From: Glandiceps talaboti
Taxonomy: Eukaryota; Hemichordata; Enteropneusta; Spengelidae
Length of the DNA: 64,000 nt
NCBI RefSeq assembly: GCF_964340395.1
Contig: NC_135571.1
Coordinates: forward strand, 116,001-180,000
Reading direction: 5' to 3'
Below, one piece after another: positions 22,201-36,392 of the stretch; position 1 is the stretch's first letter, and each line of letters starts with the position of its first letter. A program made the translations under genes and the position numbers. The notes below the pieces were generated by a model that was not told where the DNA came from, did not search any database, and saw only the letters and a list, made by a program, of their open reading frames with translations.

Positions 22201-25055
22201 CTGTGTTTTATATGCAAGATGTGTTGATAAGTATTTGATATTTTCATTACTTGTGGAATTTAATGTTACGAGAGTTTTCTCTTTATTCTGTTTCCCTATT
22301 CCTACTGAATCTGTTATATTTGTTATATTTATGGTTCGTTATGCTTTCTGACGATTAAATTTAGAATTCATTATCCTTGACATGTACAGAACATGTTTCA
22401 TGTTGTGACGAACTATTATACTATTATACAATACAGTCGGTTGAGGGCGCTTTCATATGTAACCATGCTCTTCGCGCTTGGGGATCCAGGGCGACTCTTT
22501 TGTCCGATTCACTTACTAATAATAAAGGGCGTAACACTGTGCTAGAAAAGATGCAATGTGTACATGCTGAAATACGTGTTGCAATGTTGAAGCAGGTATT
22601 TATCATAAACAACTTGGTACTTTTAACAGTAGGTTTACGAAGAATTACTCTTCAGTGCTTTAAATTATTGATAATAATACAGACTGTGATAATAATGACT
22701 GTTTTGGTGCTTGCCGTCGTAAATAAGGGGACAGCCATACAGATAACGAAATCAGATAAGCCAACAATTTTGGAGACAAACATGCACCCTAATGATATAA
22801 GTAATGGTAGAAAAAAAATCTAAGTTCAATATATTATTTGTTTAAAATTACAGTTGACATAAGGTTTTGACTAGAAGTGACAAAACTCTTTTACGTCACC
22901 TTCATTTTCAGGTTGGTCTGAATTTTTTAAAAGAATTAACAAAATAATGGCGATTTTAATCAAAAAATGAATTAACAAAGTAATGGCGATTTTGACCGTT
23001 TTGAATTACATTCTCCGTGCCACAGAACTAATGACACAAATGCGTTCATGAGGTAGACTATCACGATATTGTTACGTCGGAATACTGGAACATTTTAGCG
23101 CCCTCAGTCATCACTAGAGGCCTGTCCAATACTGTCAGTATCTCGCTGAGAAATGTAAAAGATCCCTGATTTTCAGGTGTGTGTATCCGATTATTTTTTG
23201 TATATCAGTCATTTGCTGGGAGGCGGAGATTTGATCACGTGAGTCTGGTAACTATAGGCAAACGCCCATCCCGTCTGGGGAGTCTAGACGAAGACGGCGT
23301 ACAGTGAACAGCGTATTTCTTGTGCTCGTTAACTAATCTCTTGCAAACCTCCCTTTCCCTTCTGTTTCGGTTAAAAACTTATTTCTTCCATCTGGGAAAT
23401 ATTTCCTCGTACACCTCTGTGAGGTAGGTTGTTGGTTTGTCGTGATATTCGAGGGTTTGTGTTGTTTATTTGGTTCCGTGCTGTTGATGTGGCAATCAGT
23501 GATTTCGTGCCGACCCAGTTTTACAGTGTGAGGTATTCCTGGCAGCACACTGTCTAAACGATCTGGCGTAACGAGGCATTCATGTTCATCGGAGGCAAGT
23601 TTGCGCTACCGTTTTCACCAGTCTTGTTTTCTTTGGCCTTGTAGTATAGTGTTGTAAAGGGTTTTGAACGTCAGTGTTGGAGTGTTTTCCAGATATTCGT
23701 ATTTCCTTTTCAAACGCTTACTGTGTTAATACATACTGGTAGACTTGTTAGCCTGCGCTCTAGGCCTCTTTTTGTACACGATGTTGTGGTTATAAGCGAG
23801 TTTGCTTATTGTCCCAATAGCAATAGTGCGTTTTCACAAGCGTGCAGGGGTGATGTATTAGTCGAAAATATATCGTTACGTAAATCCTGACGTCTGCATT
23901 AATAGGCGCGACATATAAAATCGACGTATTTGAATTTTCTCCTTGGTTAAATTTGCATTTCGTTATAACACAGATTTAATCCATGTCCTACCAAAAATTA
24001 TAAGAATGAAAGGAGCAATAATTTTGCACAACATTGTTGTGTGTCTGCATGAAGATTGCTTCATATCTTTGGAAGATGAAGATGTGAGTGTCTACAGCCT
24101 ATGCAAATTTTGACATATCCATAGGCGAAACGTGTATAAATCGACCTCATTTATCTATTGACAATTATAGTTAATGTCTCCGTCGATAGTCTGGGTAATA
24201 TAAATGAACTTGACAAATAGTACGTATAAGGAGTGGTACTAGGGTTTATTAGTGCACAGAAAAAGGCTTTCTTGTCTGTGATTAGTGCTAATCGACAACG
24301 TGCTAGTGGAAAAAACTTCACCTAATCCTGTTTAATATATAGAACCAACTTTGAGGCAAAATAGAACTATCAGCTAATCGAACCACTGTCTATGGTCAAA
24401 CAATCCAAATGTAAATGATATTAGACTTTTTACATCTTTCTTCATGAACATATACTAATTGTTTGGAATCACTTCAAAAGCTTGTGGTCCAATAAGGCAA
24501 AATTAAATTGTAGCTGGGACGATCATAAACTCATTCAGGATTTTTTAAAGCATTGGAAATGTTTTCAAATATAACTTCATGGTGTGTTCTCCTAAACCTA
24601 TAATACACAGTCCATGTAGTACAGCCAGCATAACCCACACATCTGTATTGTTATTCTAAAATTAAACACTAGTAGGCTGCGCTGACCCCAACCCGTTTTA
24701 GACCAAAGGTAACAGTACGAATATTGCTGGTAAACAAATCAGTCACTATATATCTACGTTTTCAGTTGTGTATATCTCCACTCCCTATGAATATAGAGGA
24801 TGTAAATGTGTTTTTGTTTGATGTTTGAATATATTTCTAAATTATTGTTGTGACTGAATCTCCAATCTGTTTGATGATCATCATCTGAATAGCAATGAGG
24901 AATTTGCATATCTAATTTGCATATCTGATTATGTTCTGTACTTAGGTAGACTCGCACCAGTCCCTGTGATAATCATCAAATTTGTTATTCATTTCAACTT
25001 TCGGGGAGGAAAATCTAGTCAACTTTTTTCCCAGTTACTAGTAGCCTCCTACCCA

Positions 25056-25331
25056 CAAGGGACTGGTATCAGTCACCAGCGCTCAGATGTGATCGACCTG
25101 AAATGTGGTCACTACACAACGAACAAAGAGAGAATGATATACAGGTGCACATATTACTCTAGCCAGTCAGACGTGGGGGGGGGGGTTTACCACGATTACG
25201 GTTAGTTCCCTCTCATCTGATTGGCTGGAGTACTATGTTCACCTGTCTATCATTCTCTCTTTGTGGCTGTTTAGTGACCACATTTCAGATCGATAACATC
25301 TGAGCACTGGTAACTGACACCAGTCCCTTGG
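25056..25331. repeat. 276 bp palindrome (fold-back element)
   Basis: Arms of about 118 bp, 85-90 % complementary by eye, around a 40 bp G-rich loop. The left arm begins CAAGGGACTGGTATCAGTCACC and the right arm ends GACACCAGTCCCTTG. Probably a fold-back MITE. Confidence 0.8.
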
Positions 25332-28300
25332 AAGGATACATTCATTAGTGATTAGTAATTTCCCGACGCACATTGTTACTTGAGGACATCATAGATTCAT
25401 GACCGTTGCGTTGAAAATGTTGCGGTATCACTATCAAGTAGAGCGTCAGCTATAAATGTATATCTGTTCTGAGAATCTGGGGCCGAGAAATTGTATTCTT
25501 CGCCTAAATAAATTCATGCGATCACGAGACTATTTTGCAATCAAAATTGAAACTGCACTATTTTTACCTTGTTTTATAGTAAGGATTAGAAAGGGGTTCA
25601 TTCTGAAGGCGGCAAATAATGTCAGGGACCGTTGAAGACGAACGCCATTAAAATCTTCCAACTTCAACATTCTTTTCAACGATATTGCATGCATCGCAGT
25701 GTCACTATGTTATTATCTAATACAACACTGTTGTCCATGTCGTGAAACTCGACTTTCGACTATTGCGCCAATAAAAGGACAAGTCAAAACTCAGGAACGC
25801 GGTATGTTACTTTAGTTGTTGTAATGTTGTAATTGGCTCGATTGTTTGTTTTTATCGTTTTCATATTATTGTCTGATTACAATCTGTTGTAGGAATACTG
25901 CTCTATTTCTTTATTTACATCTATTGCCTTTGTATATTGTCTATTTTTATTGTTTATGTTCCTGGATTTAGGAGTTGTTCACCACCTTCCTACACACTGT
26001 ACGAGTTGTTCACCACCTTCCTACATACTGTACGTGTTCGAATATCGCTTGGTGATGTAGTTTTTCATTTGAATGAGTTATTTCCTTTAATTATGATTTG
26101 TGGAAACTAGCCAACATCTTTATTCCTGTTTCAAATTTCACATGACTTGATGCACATTGACGATACTATAAATGCTTAAAAAATGATACACGATGGGTGT
26201 CTAATTTCTCAGATATTTTATTTCTTTAATTGTCGCAATTATCGCTATTAAGATCAGTCCGTGAGTACAAAACCACTCTTGTTAATAATTGTCGATGTCT
26301 AATGGCGAAATGATATTGCTCGATAGCGATTTCTTAAAATTGGACAGATGCTATCGTGTGCACCTATTTTGTACGATGCCTGCTATTGTGAGGTAAACAA
26401 GATACCGTTGCTTAAAATAGAAACACTAGGCCTATAGGCCTTATTTAATATGTTCATACAAATATTTGTATAGGTGGTAATATACTACATCAATGTCAAA
26501 TGACTTAATAGAACAACAACAGTTCTCAGAGTTCGATATAGCCATTGGAATGGTTAACAGAGGGTCATTACAGAGAACAATTATGAATGGTAATGTACAG
26601 ACAGTAGAAGTCTATCAATTGTAAATATTACAGTGGGTTTTCACAATTTCTTTAATAGTTGATATGAACATACACCAGTCATAAGAAGCGTCTAAATTTA
26701 AGAGCCATTGATATTTTCCATGAACCATATGGAGGGATTAACCCATTACAAATGAAGGACAAATAACACATCTTAGTGGATACATTTCTAATACATAACG
26801 TTTTTTAGCAGTGCTAACCATAGATGATATCCTATCACATTCTCTGACGCTCATTTTCCTTTGTTTACAGCACTTGTCACATGACTACTGCCAATTAAGT
26901 AATTTATGGAGACTAAGCAATATTATGAGGTCAACAGGTACAAATGTACAAAGAGTGGGGGTCCAGACCACCCTACGCTGTTATAATGGTCAATTGCAGC
27001 ATTATAGAAATACAATTTGGATGGGAATTAATAGCATTATCACTGAATTATCTTTCACAGATTACTTCATATCTATATAACCATCGATAGTTCGCTAGAT
27101 CATGTTATAGTCTGGGCATAATTATTGCCATAGGAGATGGTGTGACTGATAACGCATAAAGGTTTCACTTCGTTTCCTAAAAGGATATAATCCTTTACAA
27201 CAGACATGTGGGAAACGCCATTATGCAGCGATATGCAGCGTTTACTTTTCTTTTATCTTCCAGTTGTACAAGCTGGTTAGAAGAGAATGTCATGTATGAA
27301 TCGAAATAGAATATATGACCTTTTTCTTTCCTATTTAGCCATAAAAATGACAAATTATTTTTTAAATAATAAAACGTCTGAATTTAAGCACTTCTGCCAT
27401 TTCCAGACTCCTTGAAGGAATAAACACTTTGATTTACTAAAATGCAATATTTTAAAAGATCAATAATACATTTAGATACTTGGCATGCAGATAAATATGT
27501 TCCTTAGCAGTGTCACCGTAAAACGTAGATTGCTGATAATTCAGCGGCGTACTGAAATTCTACTGTAAAAGTAAAATACCAACATAATCTAACTTTGAAC
27601 ATTGGCGTTTTCTGTCGGAACATGACGTCACGACTATCTTTGCTTTAGAGTGTCACACGAGTTTACATCTAAGAAATTGCTTTCAGAGCGGTAGTAGGGT
27701 TTTTCACAAAATTGACACTGCTGTACGTTTTATCCTTAGAATTGACAACTATATTTAGTCAAATCAATTGAAAAAAAAACTGGTGATGATGAACCAATTG
27801 AGAAATTTGTTTCTCCCCTTAAATTTTGTTTAGTGCGTTCGTATATAATCGACACAAATAAATGTTTTATTACGGACATTAATATTGATCAAGAAAACCC
27901 TGCCTTCAGAATCAGAGACGAAAGATGTAATGACAATGACATTTGTATTCGTTCATTAAACCCAAATGAGTCGCTAGAGCATTTCCTCGGTGTTCTAAAT
28001 CTGCCGTCATATCTGCCATTACTAATAAACCCATTTTCTAACGAGTGTAATGATCGAAAGAAGTCCCGCTCACAGAGAGAAAGAAAAAGCGTTAAGCATG
28101 CAAACAAAATGGTACACGAGTTCGTACTCACCTCCCGAATATATCTGCTTTTCCACTATGTCCTGTTTTCCACGCTGAACATTATAAGCAACTTGGGTAC
28201 CAGTATCTATGCTAGCAGTATCTAAATATAAGCTTAGGACACGTTTCACCCGTTGTGTTAACGCGTGTTTACATTAGTTTTACGATTTAGTTTTGTACAA

Positions 28301-28730
28301 AGCTAGGTCACTGCTTGCCCCAAGGATGTTGTGAATTAATCACCTGTTTGGATTCATTTCTTGTTTTCACAGTCACCCTGAAAGTTAAATGTAAAATAGT
28401 GGTCTTCATTGTAAGTGAGGAGTGATGTAGAAAATATCAACTCATCTAAGTGTACTTTAATATTCCTACACAACTCTCCACGTGATGGTATTTCAACAAA
28501 ATTTATACTAGCTTAGGAAGCCTTTACTAATTACAAGGTGTAAACCACGGCCGATTTCTTTAAATGTGACAATCCTCCGATTCTGTTTCCAAAAAATCAT
28601 TCTCTATTGAAATATTTCAAAAATATATTGATGATACCAGATTTAAACTGAATGCCTTCAGTAATAAGACAGTCATTAGATTTTCGTTCCTACATACAAT
28701 AATTGTTGGGATGCAACAGAACGTATGCGA
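25332..28730. other. Intergenic, no convincing gene
   Basis: AT-rich. Isolated splice-like signals occur at 26857-26945 on the plus strand (pyrimidine tract, CAG acceptor) and 28132-28221 on the minus strand, but no gene can be assembled from them. Confidence 0.4.
28132..28221 (-). other. Candidate orphan exon
   Basis: A 90 bp stretch open in one frame, bounded by TATTTAG|AT and GGGAG|GTGAGTA, phase 1-1 like the modules of both genes. Its 30 residues (containing GTQVAYNVQRGKQDIVEKQ) look protein-like but match no family I know. It could be chance, or an exon of an unseen minus-strand gene. Confidence 0.25.
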
Positions 28731-28734
28731 TTAG

Positions 28735-29270
28735 ATGTTTGAAGTATGTACCAAATTATATTGATTTTGAAGTATGCATTCTTAAGATATAGCCTAATTA
28801 CTGAAAATCATCAATTATGCAAATTACTCATCAAAACTAAGAGTTACATCACTAAGGTTTATTAGACATGTGCACCTGATATTATGAATATATGTACTAA
28901 ATAGAACTTGAAGCTTGCAGTCTTCATATATTGCCTAATTACTGAAAATCATTAATTAAGCAAATTATTATAATTAAAACTGAAAACTACATCAACAAGT
29001 TTTTCATAACGTGTGCTTTGTTTTCTTTGAAGTATGTACCAAATTATATTCAATTTGAAGCATGCATTCTTAAGATACCTGATTACTGAAAATCGTTAAT
29101 TATGCAACTGATTCATTAAAACTACAAGCGATATCATCAAACTTTACATGACACATGCACTTTGTTATCATTAGTGTATGTACCATATTATATTGAATTT
29201 GAAGGGTCCATTCTTAAGATATAGCCTAATTACCGAAAACCCTTAATTATGCAAATTGCTCATTTAATAT
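28735..29270 (-). repeat. About 145 bp tandem repeat, dispersed family
   Basis: Four diverged units with GTATGTACCAAATTATATT, CATTCTTAAGATA, CTAATTACTGAAAATC and AATTATGCAAAT landmarks. The same family, inverted, lies at 48420-48720, 53000-53750 and 55220-55420. Confidence 0.75.
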
Positions 29271-29325
29271 TCGTGGGAGAATTGTCTGGATCTAATTGGC
29301 ATAGCTGATGGACAATATTGCCATT

Positions 29326-29457
29326 GTCAGTCAGTCAGTCAGTCAGTCAGTCAGTCAGTCAGTCAGTCAGTCAGTCAGTCAGTCAGTCAGTCAGTCAGTC
29401 AGTCAGTCAGTCAGTCAGTCAGTCAGTCAGTCAGTCAGTCAGTCAGTCAGTCAGTCA
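29326..29457. repeat. (AGTC)n microsatellite
   Basis: About 33 nearly perfect tetranucleotide copies. Confidence 0.95.
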
Positions 29458-30097
29458 ATTTGTCGGGCATTTGCCATGTCATAATACATTTCCAGTTAAA
29501 TTTAAATTTGACATTCGGATCAAAGTAATGTACATGCAATCACAGAATCTCATATTGCGATGCTGTTTGCGAGTTTATATTTCACAGATATTCCTTTGCG
29601 TTATCCAACCTTTTGGACTGTTGGTGGAACCATGTGGAATATACAGGCTCATTCTTTTGTTCTGGCCCCACCTTCGCTATAGCTATCTATGCCAGATAAA
29701 TGCTTGTCGCTCCTAAATTTTAATTCAAAACTATATTGCTCACGTTTTGGTTTTGCTTTCTAGCAGGTCTGTCATATTTCACGACACTATTGAAATCTTG
29801 TAACTTTCAGCACACGCGGTATATCCTAATAGATAATAATAAACCAGACAAGAGGAGACTCGTGTAGCTACCCGTTGAAGGTGATGCAAATCATTTATAT
29901 GCTAGGGAGTCTAATGCACCAAATCCCTAACGTTAATACAAATGTGTATGTTCTGTTGAGTCGGTCCACTGGTGTTCATTCTTACTGTAAAGAGATATTT
30001 ATCTGGAAAAGGACGAAAGGCTCATTAGTCTACGTAAATCAGCATTGCAAATGAACGGTTTCTATTTTGAATAGTTTGCAATACACTGACTTGTGCC

Positions 30098-30345
30098 GGC
30101 ATGACCTCGTGACCAGCATCTATCATGACTTCATAGGAGACCAGCATATATCATGACTTCGAGACCAACATCTATCATGCATGACCTCGTGACCAGCATC
30201 TATCATGACTTCATGACCGGTATATATCATGACTTCATGACCGGCATATATCATGACTTCGAGACCAACATTTATCATGCATGACCTCGTGACCAGCATA
30301 TATCATGACTTCATGACCAGCATATATCATGACCTCATGGCTCAT
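30098..30345. repeat. 24 bp minisatellite with 8 bp variants
   Basis: Units of the form ATGACCAGCATATATCATGACTTC, some carrying an extra CTCGTGACC-type segment, so that long and short units alternate. Confidence 0.85.
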
Positions 30346-31176
30346 TCGTTTTGTAGGATAAACCGTTAAGAGAATATGTTGACACCATGCCAATACGTCG
30401 AGATAACGTTAGAACAGAATACAAAACAAAAAATACTTTTGATTGTTTGGTATTTACATTAGTCTCCCAATCATGTGCAGGTAATGGTTCACAGAATGAA
30501 AGTTGTTATATTTGTTGTGGTGTATAGCTGACCATTCATTGAAAGCTATATACTAAAGACCATATGGTAAGTTGAGAAATGATGGCCTTGCATGTCATTA
30601 CAGATAGGGGAGGGTACAGAAGGTGAATATCCCCTCCCGCAGTATAAAATTTAACAAAATAAGTTATTCAAGTGTCATTTAACTGAAGGAAAATGACAAA
30701 TAAGTTGATCCTGTTGATGTACTTGTGATGCAAATTACGAACACGTGTAGTGATGTTTTCCAAAGTAACCTCCCCTTTCAAGTGATATTTTCTGAAATGA
30801 CACCCCCCCCCCTTCAAGGATTGTTTTCCTAAAACATAGGCCCACATGATCGAAATGTTTGACATACAAGCAGCACATTTTATTTTCCTACGCTGTATAT
30901 CAAAACAGAGTGTTCCGCTGTACTAGCGTTGCGGGAGCTACACCGGAAGCCTGGAAAACAGGCGAAAGTGTTCCCGCCTAAACCATAGTATGTAAACCAC
31001 GCAATGGAAAGGTTGACCTCCTGACCAAAGAACACTTCAAACATATAACCAACTCAACCAAACGATCTTATTTACATTGCTGATGTCAACACTATACCAG
31101 CCATAACAAAAACATATGCATACTCTCTGCCCTCCACGTATGATAATATTCAAAGAAGATGTTTCGAAACAAATAA

Positions 31177-34100
31177 ACAGTATTCATTCGTACTGATGTT
31201 GTCAATACACACAGGACAACCATGTAACTCAATGTGATACTTATTAGTGTTACCAAGTCAATAGTCTTCATTCGTACTGGTGCTGTCAATACACACCGGA
31301 CAACCACAACTTAATGTGATACTTATTAGTGTTACCAAGTCAACAGTCTTCATTCGTACTGGTGCTGTCAATACACACAGAACAACCACAACTTAATATG
31401 ATACTTATTAGTGTTACCACGTCAACAGTATTCATTCGTACTGGTGCTGTCAATACACACAGAACAACCACAACTTAATATGATACTTATTAGTGTTACC
31501 ACGTCAACAGTCTTCATTCGTACTGGTGCTGTCAATACACACCGGACAACCACAACTTAATATGATACTTATTAGTGTTACCAAGTCAACAGTCTTCATT
31601 CGTACTGATGTTGTCAATATACACAGGACAACCACAACTCAATATGATACTTATTAGTGTTACCAAGTCAACAGTCTTCATTCGTACTGATGTTGTCAAT
31701 ACACACAGGACAACCACAACTTAATATGATACTTATTAGTGTTACCAAGTCAACAGTCTTCATTCGTACTGGTGCTGTCAATACACACCGGACAACCACA
31801 ACTTAATATGATACTTATTAGTGTTACCACGTCAACAGTCTTCATTCGTACTGGTGCTGTCAATACACACCGGACAACCACAACTTAATATGATACTTAT
31901 TAGTGTTACCACGTCAACAGTCTTCATTCGTACTGGTGCTGTCAATACACACCGGACAACCACAACTTAATGTGATACTTATTAGTGTTACCATGTCAAC
32001 AGTCTTCATTCGTACTGGTGCTGTCAATACACACAGGACAACCACAACTTAATATGATACTTATTAGTGTTACCAAGTCAACAGTCTTCATTCGTACTGA
32101 TGTTGTCAATACACACAGGACAACCACAACTTAATATGATACTTATTAGTGTTACCAAGTCAACAGTCTTCATTCGTACTGGTGCTGTCAATATACACAG
32201 GACAACCACAACTTAATATGATACTTATTAGTGTTACCAAGTCAACAGTCTTCATTCGTACTGATGTTGTCAATACACACAGGACAACCACAACTTAATA
32301 TGATACTTATTAGTGTTACCAAGTCAACAGTCTTCATTCGTACTGATGTTGTCAATATACACAGGACAACCACAACTTAATATGATACTTATTAGTGTTA
32401 CCAAGTCAATAGTCTTCATTCGTAGTGGTGTTGTCAATACACACAGGACAACCACAACTTAATATGATACTTATTAGTGTTACCAAGTCAACAGTCTTCA
32501 TTCGTACTGATGTTGTCAATATACACAGGACAACCACAACTTAATATGATACTTATTAGTGTTACCAAGTCAACAGTCTTCATTCGTACTGGTGCTGTCA
32601 ATACACACAGAACAACCACAACTTAATATGATACTTATTAGTGTTACCACGTTAACAGTATTCATTCGTACTGGTGCTGTCAATACACACAGAACAACCA
32701 CAACTTAATATGATACTTATTAGTGTTACCACGTCAACAGTCTTCATTCGTACTGGTGCTGTCAATACACACCGGACAACCACAACTTAATATGATACTT
32801 ATTAGTGTTACCAAGTCAACAGTCTTCATTCGTACTGATGTTGTCAATATACACAGGACAACCACAACTCAATATGATACTTATTAGTGTTACCAAGTCA
32901 ACAGTCTTCATTCGTACTGATGTTGTCAATACACACAGGACAACCACAACTTAATATGATACTTATTAGTGTTACCAAGTCAACAGTCTTCATTCGTACT
33001 GGTGCTGTCAATACACACCGGACAACCACAACTTAATATGATACTTATTAGTGTTACCACGTCAACAGTCTTCATTCGTACTGGTGCTGTCAATACACAC
33101 CGGACAACCACAACTTAATATGATACTTATTAGTGTTACCACGTCAACAGTCTTCATTCGTACTGGTGCTGTCAATACACACCGGACAACCACAACTTAA
33201 TGTGATACTTATTAGTGTTACCATGTCAACAGTCTTCATTCGTACTGGTGCTGTCAATACACACAGGACAACCACAACTTAATATGATACTTATTAGTGT
33301 TACCAAGTCAACAGTCTTCATTCGTACTGATGTTGTCAATACACACAGGACAACCACAACTTAATATGATACTTATTAGTGTTACCAAGTCAACAGTCTT
33401 CATTCGTACTGGTGCTGTCAATATACACAGGACAACCACAACTTAATATGATACTTATTAGTGTTACCAAGTCAACAGTCTTCATTCGTACTGATGTTGT
33501 CAATACACACAGGACAACCACAACTTAATATGATACTTATTAGTGTTACCAAGTCAACAGTCTTCATTCGTACTGATGTTGTCAATATACACAGGACAAC
33601 CACAACTTAATATGATACTTATTAGTGTTACCAAGTCAATAGTCTTCATTCGTAGTGGTGCTGTCAATACACACCGGACAACCACAACTTAATGTGATAC
33701 TTATTAGTGTTACCAAGTCAACAGTCTTCAATCGTACTGGTGCTGTCAATACACACAGGACAACCACAACTTAATGTGATACTTATTAGTGTTACCAAGT
33801 CAACAGTCTTCAATCGTACTGGTGCTGTCAATACACACAGGACAACCACAACTTAATGTGATACTTATTAGTGTTACCAAGTCAACAGTCTTCATTCGTA
33901 CTGGTGCTGTCAATACACACAGAACAACCACAACTTAATATGATACTTATTAGTGTTACCAAGTCAACAGTCTTCATTCGTACTGGTGCTGTCAATACAC
34001 ACAGGACAACCACAACTCAATATGATACTTATTAGTGTTACCAAGTCAATAGTCTTCATTCGTAGTGGTGCTGTCAATACACACAGGACAAACATGTAAC

Positions 34101-35038
34101 TTAATGTGATACTTATTAGTGTTACCAAGTCAACAGTCTTCATTCGTACTGGTGCTGTCAATACACACCGGACAACCACAACTTAATGTGATACTTATTA
34201 GTGTTACCAAGTCAACAGTCTTCATTCGTACTGGTGCTGTCAATACACACAGAACAACCACAACTTAATATGATACTTATTAGTGTTACCAAGTCAATAG
34301 TCTTCATTCGTAGTGGTGCTGTCAATACACACCGGACAACCACAACTTAATGTGATACTTATTAGTGTTACCAAGTCAACAGTCTTCATTCGTACTGGTG
34401 CTGTCAATACACACCGGACAACCACAACTCAATATGATACTTATTAGTGTTACCAAGTCAATAGTCTTCATTCGTAGTGGTGCTGTCAATACACACAGGA
34501 CAACCACAACTTAATGTGATACTTATTAGTGCTACCAAGTCAACAGTCTCCATTCGTACTGGTGCTGTCAATACACACAGGACAACCACAACTTAATATG
34601 ATACTTATTAGTGTTACCAAGGCAACAGTCTTCATTCGTACTGGTGCTGTCAATACACACCGGACAACCACAACTTAATGTGATACTTATTAGTGTTACC
34701 AAGTCAATAGTCTTCACTCGTACTGGTGCTGTCAATGCACACAGGACAACCACAACTTAATGTGATACTTATTAGCGTTACCAAGGCAATAGTCTTCATT
34801 CCTACTGATGCTGTCAATACACACAGGACAACCACAACTTAATGTGATACTTATTAGTGTTATCAAGTCAACAGTCTTCATTCGTACTGGTGCTGTCAAT
34901 ACACACCGGACAACCACAACTCAATATGATACTTTATTAGTGTTATCAAGTCAACAGTCTTCATTCGTAGTGGTGCTGTCAATATACACAGGACAACCAC
35001 AACTTAATGTGATACTTATTAATGTTACCAAGTCAACA
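31177..35038. repeat. 82 bp satellite array with higher-order structure
   Basis: About 47 head-to-tail copies of an 82 bp unit (landmarks TTATTAGTGTTACCAAGTCA, GTCTTCATTCGTACTGG, TCAATACACACAGGACAACC). Diagnostic variants recur exactly 1,230 bp apart (31421/32651, 31591/32821, 32401/33631), so 15 units form a higher-order repeat from about 31340 that is present nearly twice. It fills the space between genes A and B. Confidence 0.95.
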
Positions 35039-36392
35039 GGAGCAGAAATAGGACGTTATCTATCCCCTAGCCACCATCACTTACAATAGTGTGTCTCAGT
35101 CTTATTCCGAACCATTATGAACATATGTTGCGATTGAGATGACCAGAAATGACTTATTGCTTTGTAGACGTTAGTCAACGAATGCAGGGCCTAGACAACA
35201 TTTATATAAATGAGAGAGACCACACATAGTGGTATTGGTTACAAGATCATTGAAGATGAGCTGATTACAAAGCACTTCTGAGCACTGTTTTACTACAGAG
35301 TGTAGTAAAATATTGGAGTTAGATATTGAAACCGGTCATCGTTTACTAAAATCAGGTAGTTCGAGTTGATTTTTGTATGATTGACCATGTGAGGGCATAA
35401 TAACCAAAATATCGGCACTGTACGAGGGAAATTCGTCTGGCATCTGCTAAGTGAGTGTTACTTTTCTTTGTAGATATTATGTCTTAAACCATTCAAATAA
35501 TCCAGATTCTAATTATTCTGCTGACACAACGAAATTAATACTGGCTTCTTTGTGTCTGTTTTGCGTATGTAGGATATGGGTATTAATTATTCATGAGTGG
35601 CGATCAAACCAATAAACGACCTTCTCATTAAGAGTGATATAATTTCAAACCATCACTGGTTGTATATATCTAATGCTGATCGACAACCAAACTGCACATT
35701 CGTTACAAATCGTAGAGATAAATGACTTTGACAGATGGTAATGTGAGTGACCAAAGAAACTAAACTGTCGATAGCATGTCAATTCTGTACTGAATAAGCC
35801 ATCTTTCGAACGACGTTGAAGAAACAGTCAAACAGCAATTTTAATTTTATCATGCTGAGATTAATGTTTAATAAGATCAATAAATTTTCCACCACCTAGT
35901 AATACATTTTATTAAATAGTAGATCTATATATTTCCCATCACCCAGTAATACATGTGATTAAATAGTAATCAGAACAAACATCTGTTATGTCACTATTGT
36001 TTCAAGCAATTGGTTGTCTAGGTGTTACATATTAAAGTTGTAATTACAATATTTATGCATTGTTGCATTGTACAATTTTTCCGGACATCAAAATGATCAA
36101 TTTCGTGGTCTAACCAAATTAATGCTACAACCGTTGGTTCACTAAAGCATTGATTTCTAAACACGTATGTAGTGTATGGAATTATTTGTATATTTTTTAC
36201 GACATTCTACCCTTTCTGTATTAAGCATAGCAACATTTTCTTGTTCATATTGCAGAATAATATGTCCTTTCAATCTTACTACTTTTCTGTATAATCATGC
36301 AAATAACTGAACAAATGTGAATACACCAACACCAAAAAAGTCTCATATTACGATTTTGTTTTGGGTCAATATCATTGGTCGCGTGGGCGGCA
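35039..36392. other. 3' flank of gene B
   Basis: AT-rich sequence that probably includes the gene B 3' UTR; no other feature recognised. Confidence 0.5.
35908..35913 (-). terminator. Possible poly(A) signal of gene B
   Basis: AATAAA on the minus strand about 480 bp after the stop codon. An ATTAAA lies a little further on, near 35868. The region is AT-rich, so this is only a candidate. Confidence 0.25.

Larger units (their letters stand above)
19724..25055. other. Intergenic, upstream of gene A
   Basis: No gene recognised. Holds a (GA)n then (GT/CTGT)n block (21995-22200) and a segment somewhat richer in CpG (about 23.05-23.95 kb) that could be regulatory. A 148-codon open frame at 22377-22823 has no recognisable domain. 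Confidence 0.5.

Noticed and set aside
22377-22823. 148-codon plus-strand open frame as a gene
   Set aside because: No domain, no splice context, and average length for chance in this AT-rich DNA with many frames.
26811-27080. Plus-strand gene from the CAG acceptor at 26869
   Set aside because: One acceptor-like signal and one weak donor; no protein family and no partner exons.
27833-28225. 130-codon plus-strand open frame
   Set aside because: No recognisable domain; overlaps the minus-strand exon candidate, which has better boundaries.
31177-35038. CRISPR array
   Set aside because: Whole 82 bp units are repeated with no unique spacers, and the context is a eukaryotic genome.
31092-35089. 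Short open frames with VVRCVLTAPVRMKT-like repeats
   Set aside because: They are translations of the 82 bp satellite; 82 is not a multiple of 3, so the frame changes each unit and no long protein can arise.
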